Positions 20,970 through 32,894 of a DNA stretch of 64,000 bases are shown piece by piece. The notes below the pieces were generated by a model, which was not told the DNA's origin, searched no databases, and was given only the letters and a program-made list of their open reading frames with translations. Origin of the DNA: Torreya grandis (lineage: Eukaryota > Streptophyta > Pinopsida > Cupressales > Taxaceae); NCBI GenBank assembly GCA_037957365.1, contig JARHVA010005485.1:72501-136500 (forward strand), given 5' to 3'. The translations under genes were made by a program, and so were the position numbers. Positions within the stretch are counted from its first letter, which is position 1, and each line of letters starts with the position of its first letter.

Positions 20970-23900
20970 ATGGTTTTGACTCGTAGCCAAACCAAGGCTC
21001 TTGTCAACCACGCCAGCCACCAACCACTTCCGTCTACCCCGTCCGTGACTAGGCCTACAATGGAGTTCAACTCGGAGACCGAAAGAACTCCTACCCGTCC
21101 AACCCCGCCGCAGACTCCCATTGTCCAAGAAGGGGACCAAGATTTCGAACGATTCTTGGACCTCAACGTCAAGGCCTTGCAACACTATCTCGCGCATAGC
21201 CGAACGCGAGACTCCTTGGGCAATCCAATCTACGGAATGCCAACCTCCCTTGCCGCAACTACGGCTGTATCAACAGCATTCGTAGTTCAACCTTTGGACA
21301 CTCAAGCCATCACTTCGACCGCTGACCAGACTTCGACCAATCCTCTAGGTGTGGCCTCTCCCTCTATCATTGGGCCCACTTCCACCGGGGTTCCGGCCCC
21401 CTGTCAACCTCAACTCACTCAACCGCTATCCACTCCTTTTCAAAACCTTATCGTCTCTATTCCACCTACCCTGGCCCCTATCAACACCAAGGTGGCTTCT
21501 TATCCATTGGCCCCCGTTACCACAGTCCAACCTCTCGTGGCAACATCGGGCCTAGCTATGCCTTCTACCCAACCACCTTTTTCCTCTTCATCTATCCCTA
21601 CGACTAGTTACCCCTATGTTGCGCCTTTACAGGGACAACCGACTACGTCATATACCTCCCCTAGCCTCTTCCAAGCGCCCTACAACTTAGGGGGCACGCC
21701 ACCCATCAATCTGTCGGTAGACATCATCAAAATGCTGATGGACAAGATGACCAGTCTAGAGACCTCTGTTTCTGGCTCGCGCAACGCTCTCTCATACGAG
21801 CAGATCTGCAATGAGCCCATTTATCCTTCTGTCCCAATCAGACCATATCCTAGCCAGTGGGAGCTTCCAAAATTTTCTCACTTTCAAAATAAGGAAGACC
21901 CACAGCAACACTTGTGGGCATTCAGACATGCCTGTTACCTCATTGGCCATGATGATGCGTTACTCTTACGCACGTTTCCTATGTCTCTCTCGGGTGCTGC
22001 GCTCGACTGGTACAGCTCCCTTCCCAGCCATTCTCTCTTCTCATTCACACAATTGGCTCAGCTCTTCCTCGATCACTTTTCCATCAACATAACCAAAAAG
22101 GTCTCAATCACAGACCTCTATTCTATCCGGCAATTCGAGGACGAGTCCATAGCCGACTTCATTGCTCGATGGAGAGGCCTCATCAATCAACTCTCCTTTT
22201 CCTTACCCCAGGTCGAGCTTATTGAAATCTTTTCCCAAGCCTGTGCCAGACATATTTCTTCCACCCTGAGGGTTCAAACCTTCCACACTTTTGACGAGGC
22301 CTTCACGATGGCCCGCAAACTTGAGTTGCGTGCCATTGAGGAGAATAAAGTCAAGTTGCAGAGCAAGAATCCCAGCTCTAAGACCAATGACTCTTCCTCT
22401 ACTAAGCCATCATCATCCAATTCTAAATCCAAGGCTTTAGCTAATGCCGTGGTTGTTAGACCTCCATCTTCTTCGACCAATCAGGCTGAGCCATCCACAT
22501 CTCAGAGCACCACTCGCCAATTCCAGCAAAGATATGTACAACGACGATATACTCCTCTCAGAGAATCATATGCGTTTGTGCTGGAAAAGCTTGTTAAACA
22601 GGGAGTCCTCAATCTCCCTCAAGCCCGACCTCCTCCACAATTCGATCCCTCATGTGCCATCCCTGCATGGTATAGGGAGCAAGACTTCTGCAGCTTCCAC
22701 CGTGTTAAGGGCCATGACACGAAAAACTGCAAAACTTTTAAGAACATAATCCAAGACATGCTTGAAAAGGGGGATCTCATCTTAGACAATCCAAATGCAC
22801 CCCCTAACCAGGCCATTGACATCTTCAAACAACCTTTCCCTAATCATCTGCCAACTCAGAACAATGTCTAGACCTTAATTGATGACAATCATGAACACAA
22901 CATTCGAACAGTCAATACGGTCTCTCCCTTCGTCCCCAATCAACCTCAAGAGGTTAGTCCATCAATCAGTCCGTCACATGTGGATGAACCTCTTTCCCCG
23001 ACTGCTTCTCTATCAACCTCTCTCATCTTGGAGGATGCCTCAGCTTTAACAGCACCACCAGTCTCGCCATCCTCCTTTCTGCTGCCTATGGAGGACCCGA
23101 CCCTTCCTACTCCTCAGCCGCAAGTGGAGGGCACCATCATCCCTACCCTTTACCCGCTGGAGGAGCCTCGCTCCCCGATTCCTTCTCCACCCAGGGAAGA
23201 ACCTGTCTCCCCTTCATCTTCATCTAAATCTGTCATGACTTCACCATACCATGCGTCTAAGACCACTACACCCATCTCGTCTTCAACCTCGCAACCATCA
23301 ACATCTTCTTCTCAGCCATTTTCCTGATTAGTGGAGAAAATTGAGCTTCTCCCTCTGAGGAAAGTGATGCCTCAGGTGTTGTGGGAGCGTCTTAAAGCCC
23401 TTCAACATACCCGCACCCTCTCATCACATGCTGCTAATCCTCCCAAGGTAGAATCTCGTCAGACTCTTGACAAAGACCAGACTCTCAAACTTCAACCAAA
23501 CCTGTCAAAACCGAAGCCTGCATCTATCTCGTCTAAGCCCATCAAATCATTTGGCGTTCATCCTGTCTCCACCCTCACTCACCCGCAAGTGAAGGTGGAC
23601 CTAGGCCAGACCTCGATCAGCAGTAGTCTTCCAACCAAGTCGAAGAAGACTGCCAGACCACAGAAATGAACGCCTCCTTCCCCGTCACCATTGCCATCCA
23701 TTTTGGGCCCCCATCCTTCGACCTTGGCTAGCATCCTTCCCACTCCGGCCTTCAACCAAAACTTGTTGCCTCCTTTGCTTCCTCTGCCTACCTCCAGCCA
23801 TCCCTCTCCTAAAAAGGCGGTACCAATCACCAAGAAAGAGTCGTCTCCATCTGTCACCGCACCATCAACCCATAAGGTGGTACGAAAACCTCTTCTAACC

Positions 23901-24240
23901 TCGCCTAAGCAAAAGTCACCAACCTCGCACATATCAACTAGCGTGGACCCTTTAGTGGGCTCATACTCGTTGATATTGCACCGACTTCTACAGACCTCCA
24001 ACATAACCCTTCCCCCCATCAAGCCTTTCCAACCTCTCGGGTCCAAGCCCTCCTGGTTCAACGACACAAAAATTTGCTTATATCATCGTACACCAAGACA
24101 CGACACCGAGACTTGTTGTGCCCTCAAGGCCGTCATCCACCGCCATATGGAGAAAGACACTCTTCTCCTTGAGGACACTCTTGACCAGACTCCGACTCCT
24201 TCCCATCCAACCTCTTCTACCATGTCAACATCTCACCAGC
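20970..24240 (+). pseudogene. TE-F Gag region (three internal stops)
   Basis: Starts at ATG 20970 (MVLTRSQTKAL); the open frame extends nine bases upstream but has no earlier ATG. One frame continues to 25733 with stops only at 22869 (TAG), 23325 (TGA) and 23667 (TGA). Long Pro/Thr/Ser-rich N-terminal part, then a retrotransposon Gag capsid domain at about 21850-22310 (LPKFSHFQNKEDPQQHLWAF, MSLSGAALDWYSSLP, FEDESIADFIARWRGLINQL). A zinc-knuckle-like CSFHRVKGHDTKNC (CX2HX4HX4C) lies at about 22690 and a second, CLYHRTPRHDTETC, at about 24075. Two such knuckles separated by a 450-residue Pro/Ser-rich linker are notable. Known role of the domain: coat and RNA packaging. Confidence 0.85.
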
Positions 24241-25733
24241 AAGACATGACCCCTTCTTCACCTCCTATTTTCAAAATCAATGCTATCCGTATAACCACTA
24301 GGTCGCAAAAGGACAAGGCAAAACAAAAAGCTACCATTCCTTGGACCTATCCCTTCGTCAAGCCACCTCTTGCGCCCAAGCCTAAAATTTCTATCCTTGG
24401 TGCATCCCAACCTTCTTCGTCTTCCTCTTCTGGGCCAATTCATGACTCCATGCTGAAGCAGCTTCACCAGACACCTGTAAAGATGTCTCTTTATGACCTT
24501 ATCCAAACCTCACCTCAACACCGTCAAGCCCTTATCCAAGCCTTGCAGGCAGCGGAGGTCCAACCCGAGGACCCCCAACCACTCGCTGCCCTCGTCCATT
24601 CTTTATCTCCTGTCGCTTCCATCACATTCAGCGATTCTGAGATTCCCACATCTAACACGAAAGATCAGGACGCCGCCCTCTTCATCACTGCCTATGTCGA
24701 TCAGACATGCATTAAACATGTTATGATCGACGGCGGTGCTAGCATCAACATTATCTCTACCCACGCCTTTGATCAGCTGGCTCTTCCCAAGAATTGCGTC
24801 TCCAAAACTGACGCGATCTTACGCTCTTTCAACGACACCACCACCACGACCATTGGCACAGTCATCCTTCACATTCACGTTGGTCCACGCACAGTCCCAG
24901 AGCTCTTCTATATCATTGAAGGAGAGTTTCAATACAACCTTCTACTGGGCCGACCTTGGATCCGTGCCATGGCCTGTATACCCTCCACCCTGCACCGTTG
25001 TGTGAAGTTTGAGCATGATGGGCCAGTCCACACCATCCCCGCTGACCCTTCACCCTTCAAGACTTGCAACACAACCTACCGTCCCAACGATGTTCTCATT
25101 CCCATCAAGCTGTCAACTCTGGCACCGCCCCCATCTGTGAAAGCTTCGACCAGTTCACAATCGGCGGTCGCCCTCACCCCTCCTCTTCAAGCGCCGACCA
25201 AAGACCCCATGGAAGACATCTTCCAACGACTATCACTTGGGGAATATCGCTTGTTAACCCTAGACATGTTCCAAACTCCGCAAGAGTATGGACGCCTTCA
25301 CCTCAGTCCCAATTACGACCATCGAATCGGGATGGTCGTGCCTTATGGTCCTCCTCACTTCCGAACCAACTTTGTCTATGGGGGGCTCAATCAAGCTCCT
25401 ACCAATGACAATTCCCTCTCTTCACCCCAACCTTTCACATCTAATTTCTCGTTTCTTGGCAACCCCGCCTTTGCACACACTTACCTTCACAGGTGTGCAT
25501 GGAAGGGTTTTGGTTTCGGACGTTATGAGCAGGGCTCCCATCAGCCCGTCGAGCCGCTCAATGATCGCGATGTCAAGAAACGGTATGGCCTGGGATATCA
25601 TGACCCCACTCAGGCTCCTTCCGAACTTTGTCCTGAGCCAACCATTGACCAATCTCCTCCAAACTCACCCATTTCTCTTTCGTCACCTACAGAGTCGGTG
25701 GTTTCCATCCCTCCTAGTTTTTTTTTTCCATAA
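24241..25733 (+). pseudogene. TE-F protease region
   Basis: Same frame as gag. The aspartic protease active site is MIDGGASINII at about 24721-24753, in the DGG(A/S) form seen in Tat/Ogre proteases, followed by the flap and LLGRPWIRAM at about 24940. The C-terminal part (24970-25717) is a linker to RT rich in Pro and Ser. Frame is lost in a T10 run at 25718-25727: beyond it RT-side residues INTIRLEPLTYQLNG continue in another frame. Protease would cut the Gag-Pol polyprotein. Confidence 0.85.
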
Positions 25734-27380
25734 ATACCATCCGCTTGGAACCCCTGACCTACCAGCTCAATGGGGTGTCCAGGTCTCTCCCTCTCATTTT
25801 TCCTAGCATGGTAGAGGATGAGTCGGCAACCATTCACACTGTCCACTGCGTTGACGATGACGCCATCCTTTCTTACATGGGTGCCGATGACTCTTTCATC
25901 CAGCGTTTCCTCCCTTCCGAGACCCAGGTTATGTTAAATGAATCCACCATTGACATCAACCTCCCTTCTTCTTCTGATGTTCCTCACGTCTTAAAGATTG
26001 GCCAATCTTTAGACGCTTAGGAGCAGCTTGACTATGCCCAGTTCCTTTCCAACCATAGCAAGGCCTTTGCCTGGACTTACAGCGACATGCCTGGCATCGA
26101 CCCCACCATTGCTACCCATAACATTGTCACCAAACCAGAGGCTAAGCCTGTTAGGCAAAAGCTTCGAAAGATGCATCCTCGCGTTGCGCTCCTTGTCAAA
26201 GAGGAGCTTCAGTGCCTTCTTTCTGTCTCCTTCATCCAACCCATCGATTATCCACAGTGGGTCTCTAACATCGTCCCAGTTACTAAAGCAACTGGGGGGA
26301 TTCAGATCTACACGGACTATCATGACCTTAACTTAGCCTGTCCCAAAGACGACTTCCTCTTCCTAACATTGACCAGCTTGTTGATCTCACGGCCGGCCAT
26401 GAGATGCTATCTCTCATGGACGGGTTTTCAGGATACAATCAAATTCTGATCGCACCGGAAGATCAGCACAAGACTACCTTTATCACCCCATGGGGGACTT
26501 TCTGCTATCGAGTCATGCCTTTCGGCTTGAAAAATGCTGGTGCCACATATCAGCGCGCCATGACCTACAGTTTCCACAATCTCCTCCACAAAATCATGGA
26601 GGACTATGTGGATGACCTTCTCGGCAAGTCCAAGCCTCACCGCAATCACTTGACCATTCTCACAATCATCTTCTCTCGCCTTCTACAATACAATGTCCGC
26701 CTTAACCCCAAGAAGTGTGTCTTTGGGGTCCTCTCAGGCAAACTTCTCGGCTTCATCGTTTCCTTCCATGGTATCGAGATAGATCCCACCAAGATCTGTG
26801 CTATCCTCAAAATGCCACCCCCAACCAATCTCAAGCAGCTTCGCAGTCTACAAGGGAAGCTCCAGTCCATTCGCCATTTCATCTCACAGCTTTCAGACCA
26901 CTGCCAACCTTTTCATCACCTCCTTAAGAAGGATGTCTCCTTTAAATGGGATAAGGACTGTCAAGAGGCTTTTGAAGCCCTCAAAGGCTATCTGGTCTCT
27001 CCACCAGTCCTCATTCCACCTAAAGATGACCAACCCTTCTACCTTTATATCTCTGCTACCAACCATTCGTTAGGTGCCATGATCGCGCACCGAGACGAGC
27101 ATCATCGTGAGCAAGCAGTTTACTACATTAGCCGAACACTGGTCGACTACGAAACTCGGTATACTCATACCGAGAAACTCTGTTTGGCATTAGTATTTTC
27201 CGCTACCAAGCTCCACCACTATCTTCTCAACCATAAAACCTTTGTCGTCACTCACACCGACCCTCTCAAGTACATGCACTCCAAGCCATATCAGAATCAA
27301 CGTATGGCTCGGTGGCTCATGCTGCTTGCTGAGTTTGACCTCGAATTCATCCAGCAGAAATATATCAAGGGGTAAACCAT
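25734..27380 (+). pseudogene. TE-F reverse transcriptase and RNase H
   Basis: After a linker, RT begins near 26090 (KPVRQKLRKMHPRVALLVKE, WVSNIVPVTKATGGIQIYTD, LNLACPKDDF). A stop (TAG, about 26018) precedes it and one base is missing near 26350, restoring the frame of MLSLMDGFSGYNQI, WGTFCYRVMPFGLKNAGATY and the catalytic EDYVDDLL (YVDD codons 26605-26616). The connected RNase H follows (YLYISATNHSLGAMIAHRDE, YYISRTLVDYETRYTHTEKL, HTDPLKYM) to about 27375, where a TAA interrupts. Catalytic motifs are intact; only frame and stops are damaged. Confidence 0.92.
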
Positions 27381-28050
27381 CGCTGACCAACTGGCAGATG
27401 CCCCTCTTCCCGACAACCAACCTTCACACTGTGAGTTCCCTGACGAGTCTATCGCTACCCTTTCCACCGATGACACCGTCTACCAAATGACCATGTTCTT
27501 TGACGGCTCCAAATGTCAACTCGGTGGGGGTGCGGGGGTCATCCTCATCCCACTCGAAGGGGAGCCCATGCCTCTATCTTTTAAGCTTGACTTTGATTGT
27601 ACCAATAATATGGCCGAATACGAGGCCTTAATTTTGGGACTTCAGACTGCCCTTTCCCTCCACATCAAGTCTATCAACATCTTCGGTGACTCGTAGCTCG
27701 TCGTTAATCAAGTTAACGGTTCATATCTCTGTAAAAACAAAGTTTTACAGAGGTATAAGAATCGTGCTGACCTTCTTTTGGCATCTTTCGACCATTACCT
27801 CTTGCAGACTATTCCACGCTCTACGAACAAGTTTGCTGACACCATGGCTTCTCTTGCTTCGCATATCCCATCTTCATCATCATCATCTCGCCTTTTTGTC
27901 ACAGTGCATCATGTACCTTTGCCTTCATACATCTCTCCTCACATCGACCATATCAACACTATCAATTCTAGCCCACGAGATGACTGGTATAAGCAACTTG
28001 TGGACTACTTGTCTCTTTCTGTCACTCTTCCCAACCTCTCTAGCAATGCG
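27381..28050 (+). pseudogene. TE-F second RNase H (archaeal-like)
   Basis: MTMFFDGSKCQLGGGAGVIL, CTNNMAEYEALILGLQTAL and SINIFGDS then LVVNQVNGSY (27487-27730) are the D...E...D signature of an archaeal/plant-type RNase HI. TAG interrupts directly after the third Asp region (about 27694). Placement between the RT-linked RNase H and integrase is the Tat/Ogre arrangement. The tail to 28050 (TKFADTMASLASH-like, LPSYISPHIDHI) is the usual connection to integrase. Confidence 0.9.
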
Positions 28051-29244
28051 CGGTGAGCTTTCATCAAGTGCACAGCTCGCTATACCATGCTAGGGGGCCT
28101 TCTTTATAAACGAGGCTTCGACGGCCTCCTTCTTCACTGTCTAACCTCCACTGAAGCTCCTCAAGCTATAAAGCAAGTCCACGATGGGATTTGTGGTGGA
28201 CACTTCAGTGGAAACTCGGTTGCCAAGCGCATCCTTCACCTGGGTTATTATTGGCCCACCCTTCATCAAGACTGTAGCGACTATGTTCGGCACTGCATCA
28301 AGTGTCAGCAACACTCTAACCTACTTCATCTCCCCAGCCATGCCTTGCAAGTCACTCACGATTTATGGCCTTTCTCTCAGTGGGGCTTGGATCTCATCGG
28401 TGAGATCAACCCTCACTCGTCTCTTCGTCATCAGTCCATCATCACTGCCACTGAGTGATTCACCAAGTGGGTGGAAGCCATTCCTCTTATCTCCACAAAA
28501 TCTGACAAAATTGTCGACTTCATCAGCAGCCACATCATCTATCATTTCGGTGTCCCTCACAAAATCATCACCGACAACGGCAAGTCCTTCAAAAACAAGA
28601 CTGTCTAAAAACTATGCGACTCATTTGGCATCAAACTCAGCTTTTCTTCGCCTTACTACCCACAAGAAAATGGGCAGGCAGAGGCTTCCAACAAAATTCT
28701 CACCAAAATTCTCATGAAGGTGGTCAATGATACAGGAAGGGATTGGCACATTCATATTCCCTTCGCTTTGTGGGCCTACCACACTAGCATCCGAACCTCT
28801 ACAGGTGCTACTCCCTTCTCCCTTGTGTATGGAACAGAGGCTGTCTTACCTCTCAAAGTACAGATCCCGTCTCTCCGCATCTCCCTGCATGACATTCTCT
28901 CCAACGATGACTTTCATCAAGATCGTTTAGCTCAACTTGAGTTACTCAACGAGCGCCGTCTTACTGCCCTCAATCATCTCCATGTCTACCAAAGTCGCAT
29001 CAAGCGGGCCTACGACAAAAATCTGTGAGAATGAGATTTCAACATCGGAGACCTCGTCCTCAAAGAGAATTAGCACGTGACCAATATGGAGCAAAGTAAA
29101 TGAGGCAAATTTGCCCCCAATTGGCTTGGACCTTTCATCATCACGCACAAGTATGGGTCAGGGACTTATCATCTGTCCTCCCTCGACGGACGGCCAGAAC
29201 CTGAGCCTCTTAATGCGTTGCATCTTCGACCATTCTTCTGTTAG
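28051..29244 (+). pseudogene. TE-F integrase
   Basis: The zinc-binding HHCC module is visible (HDGICGGHFSGNS, then CIKCQQHSN), followed by the DDE core: WGLDLIGEI (first Asp), KIITDNGKSF (second Asp), and PYYPQENGQAEASNK (Glu). The C-terminal part ends with NIGDLVLKEN, NWLGPFIITHKYGSGTYHLS and LNALHLRPFFC; there is no chromodomain. Stops at about 28054, 28456, 28606, 29026, 29032, 29071 and 29101 are TGA, TGA, TAA, TGA, TGA, TAG, TGA. Role: insertion of the element cDNA. Confidence 0.92.
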
Positions 29245-30395
29245 TCGAGTACTCGTCTACTTGACATGTAACTTGAGCTCGTCCCCTGAGCAATCCTCAT
29301 CCTCTTAATCCTCATCCCTTTCAACCCTATTCCCCTTTAACAAGTCCTCTACGACCCTTTTATGATGCATGGATGCTTTGTCCTAATAAAAGGGGAGTCC
29401 TTGAACTTCTACAGCCTTGTCCGTGACTCTAATCAAAAATCAAAAAATCAAAAAAATCAAAATCAAGATGTCAAAACATATCCAAGGTCACAAAATCAAT
29501 TCAAAAAGACAGACTGCTCCCTCGAAGGATAGCTATACTATCATTGCTGTAGCTAATAGACTGATCCCTCGAAGGACAGCTATTCAAACCTTATAAAGCA
29601 AAAATATAGACCACTCCCTCGAAGGATGGCTATGACTAAATATTGCTACAAATAGCAACCTTTCTTAGAAGTTTCCCGCATTGATCAGCTTCGCAACATG
29701 ACCACTACATTAAAAGACATCTCTATGTGGGCTTCCCGCATTGATCAGCCTGCACCCAAAAAAAAAAAAAAAAAAACGGGTCATGGATTTGGCTTGTAGT
29801 TGTCTCAGGGTCTCTTATAAAAAGGGGCAAGGTTATTCCTGCTCTTAAACTGGGTTACCCTATCCACCTCCTATCACCTGCTCAGGGGACTTTGAGCTCA
29901 CTTTAATGTCAAAGTGATTCGATTACCGTTCTAACACCACACTGGTCAACGACGTAATGCATGAACGGGGCTTTGGTTCTACTAACCCCCTATCTATGCT
30001 TCCTTTCTGGTCCTTGTCAATGAAAGAGAAATTTGCCTTTAATCTTTTCTCTACACTTTGGTCACATTTAACCACATCAATTGTTGACTCATCTTTAACC
30101 AAGCCATTTTCATCATTTTCAGCTGACATCATCCTCGTCTATTTCACATAGTTTCTATGGACACCAATACACATGGAAACTACCAACCAGACCCAGTTTA
30201 TGTTAAGCATAAACCAATACTTGCTGAAGCATAAATCGACTTCCATTCATTTTTAGCATGCATCCATCACGACTATGGAAACTTGCTAAGGATGAAAGCC
30301 TCTTGACCACTGTGACGTCTGTAGCATCATCTTATCCTCATCATTTTGACACTTGACCACATCCAATCATTGATCAATCAGACCTTTTATCTGAA

Positions 30396-30433
30396 CTACA
30401 TTGGTCTGAGGCCCTATGACCAGGGCTATGTAG
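30396..30433 (+). other. TE-F 3' hairpin, copy 1
   Basis: CTACAT ... GCCCT-ATGACC-AGGGC ... ATGTAG, followed by GCAG and ACTCAG. Outer and inner stems pair. Confidence 0.6.
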
Positions 30434-30573
30434 GCAGCACTCAGATACCACATCCTCTGAGGTTAGCTCGACCACCCCCGTTTGTTCGTCTCTTTGATGG
30501 ACAAACCTTCTCTTCTGCGACTTTGACCAAGACCAATCAACCTCTTTGACCCTTCCTCCCTTTTTAGGGAGAA

Positions 30574-30613
30574 CTACATAGGCCTGAGGCCCCTAACGAC
30601 AGGGGCTATGTAG
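30574..30613 (+). other. TE-F 3' hairpin, copy 2
   Basis: CTACATAG ... GCCCCT-AACGAC-AGGGGC ... TATGTAG, again followed by GCAG and ACTCAG. The inner stem is one base pair longer than in copy 1, with both sides changed together. Confidence 0.6.
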
Positions 30614-31158
30614 GCAGGACTCAGTTGACATGGGGTCTTCTGGGGTTAGCTTGGCCACTTTCTTCATCACTTTCTTCCATCTCCTGCTCTCGTCACCTGT
30701 CAATCACATCACAGTCAATAACATATTCACATAATCATTAATCTACTCTCATTTTCGTTATAGCATCATAAGTCATTAGTCATTAATTTCATCCATCATA
30801 ACTCATTAAACATTTACATAATCCACAAGTTAAACATTCCATGTCACATCTATCATCATCTAATCATCATGAATCACTATAATCATTAAACATAACCTAA
30901 TCATTATCCTCATCATTAGCATCCTAATCATCATACATATCATATCAAAACATGCATCATGAAACACATTAAACATTTATAACATTTCCATAACACATCA
31001 ATAGCCAAAATCTCATCATCTATATATCAAAAATCAGTTTTATACATAGCAGACACAATCTGTATCTGTCTCTCGCTCTCAAAAATCAAATACATCTCTC
31101 ATCTTCGGCTCGCAGGTCGGTATATACATCAAAACATGATACAACTCTGGGGCTGCCC

Positions 31159-32894
31159 TCAAGGCTGTGGCTGTGGAGGTGGTGGCGGTGGTCGAGAAGA
31201 GGCTGTATCCCCTCCTCCCTCTGACCTCTGTCGTCTGCGTGACCCTGAAGCCATCGCTCGTGACATGGATCTCTGTCTGCTCTGCTCCACCCTCATCTCT
31301 AAGTATCGCTGTATGTGAAGGATCCCCCTGATGGCCCTCTCATAATACGCGATCTCATCCAGCGCATCATTGTATCTAACCATAGATACAATCTGTGGTG
31401 GACCCATTGCCCTGCCCATCTGCCCTATCCTGACCCCTGTGGCCCTGGCTGACCTAGCTGTACCGATGCTGATGGTCCTGCCCCCTGTGAAAATGATGGC
31501 TGCTACAATGGGCCCTGCCCTCCAAAACTCTATCCTACACCTGCCTGTGCCTGAGCTACAGCCAACTGTCCCTGTAACATAGTGACCTACGCTGTCAATG
31601 CTGCCACCTGCCTTGTCATCACCGCAAGCTGCCCAGTCACCCCTGCCAGCTGACCCTGCAAAACTGAGACCTGGGCCTGAGCCGTGTCCCTCTCCTCGTG
31701 GGCTGTATCCCGCTCCCTGGTAATGGCCTATAGATCTGGCTGCTGCCTGACCTGTACCCCTCTGTACTAACCTGCCCACCATGCCGTGTAAGCCTCTGTA
31801 CACCCTGGGTCGACTATCCCAGGTCCTACCGGCAACTCCTCAAAATCGAGCTCCTCTGTCTCCTCTGGGAGTGGGAGCGGTGCCTCTATGTCATCCCACC
31901 TATACTGTGGGAAGGCGGGAGGCACATCCTATAGCAGCCTGTACTGGCACCGCACTCTCTCTGCAGGGATCCTCTCGAGCTCATCAGCTCATCTGCCTCT
32001 AACCCATCACCTGCTTTGCACTCCAACTAGCTGCTCTCCTTGGTCTCTGAATGCTGGATAGACCAAATACGGTCTCCAGATGATGTCTGTTGGGATCAAA
32101 CCCTCTAACACTCCCCTGTAGTGATCAATGTCTCTGACCACTCCATCCATCTGTGTCTACACCATAATCTCGCACCATCGCCTGAATCTAACCCTGAAGC
32201 TGGCTTGAATCGCCACTGGGAGGCCGAGAGGTTGTGTGACCACTATATGCTCGTAGGCCCAGTAGTGAAGGAGGTGGCCTACACACAAGCTGTACCACTG
32301 CCGTCTGCTAATGCCCCATAGCTCTCTATACACCTAGGCCAAAAACACAGGTGCCCAGGCAAACACTGTCTGCTACTCCAACATATCAATCAAGACTCCA
32401 GTCATAGCAATCGGAAATCTACCGCCCTCTGCATCTGGCAACGCATACACTGTGATGCCAATCATCATCAGAATCACCAGCCGATGGGCCTCCTCATCCG
32501 CCGCATACAATGGCTCATAGGCAAAACTCATCGAGTGGTAGCTCGTCTCCACGGCATGCTCTCCAAACAACGTCACCATATGAATGTCATGCGCCTCTCT
32601 CGAGCACGCATACAAGTCTGCCCCGTGCACCGATAGCCACAAAATCTGGTAGACGTCCTCCATCGTAACTGTCATCTCACCCATGGGCAGGTGGAAGGTG
32701 TTGGTGGCATGGTCCCACCGCTCGATCAATGCCACCATGAGGCTCACATCTCTCACTACTCTGCAATAGCGTCTCAGCCCACCTAGTCCAACGGCGCTGA
32801 TCTGCACCCACTCCTCGACGGACACGCCTCCACGCATCCACGTCAGCAAAGTCGGGAGGCAATCCCACAGCATCAGAGTCTGCCTCGCCTGCAT
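31159..32894 (-). pseudogene. TE-F antisense ORF with plant mobile domain (PMD)
   Basis: Minus strand from ATG at 32894 to TGA at 31159, about 578 codons, with one frameshift near 31440. The first 173 codons are open and match the plant mobile (aminotransferase-like) domain: RGGVSVEEWVQISAVGLGGL, LIERWDHATNTFHLPMGEMT, VTMEDVYQILWLSVHG. Further on come VYRELWGISRRQ, GHLLHYWAYEHI and DIIWRPYL. Then a predicted coiled coil (ITRERDTAHEERDTAQAQ, LQGQLAGVTGQLAVM) and a Pro-rich tail. Twelve internal stops: ten TAG, two TGA, no TAA. Extra ORFs, sense or antisense, downstream of pol are known in Tat-lineage elements, and PMD proteins occur both in transposons and in host genes such as MAIN. What the domain does for the element is not known to me. 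Confidence 0.85.

Larger units (their letters stand above)
29245..31158 (+). other. TE-F non-coding region between pol and the antisense ORF
   Basis: Contains an A19 run at 29758-29776, three CCCTCGAAGGA(T/C)(A/G)GCTA units about 48 bp apart (about 29520, 29567, 29614), two TTCCCGCATTGATCAGC copies (about 29674 and 29732), and two copies of a hairpin at 30396-30433 and 30574-30613. Positions 30700-31060 are AT-rich and simple. No sense ORF is convincing. Confidence 0.7.

Noticed and set aside
29758..29776. A19 run as the poly(A) tail of a retroposed gene
   Set aside because: It lies inside TE-F between pol and the antisense ORF; no gene body or target duplication is associated with it.
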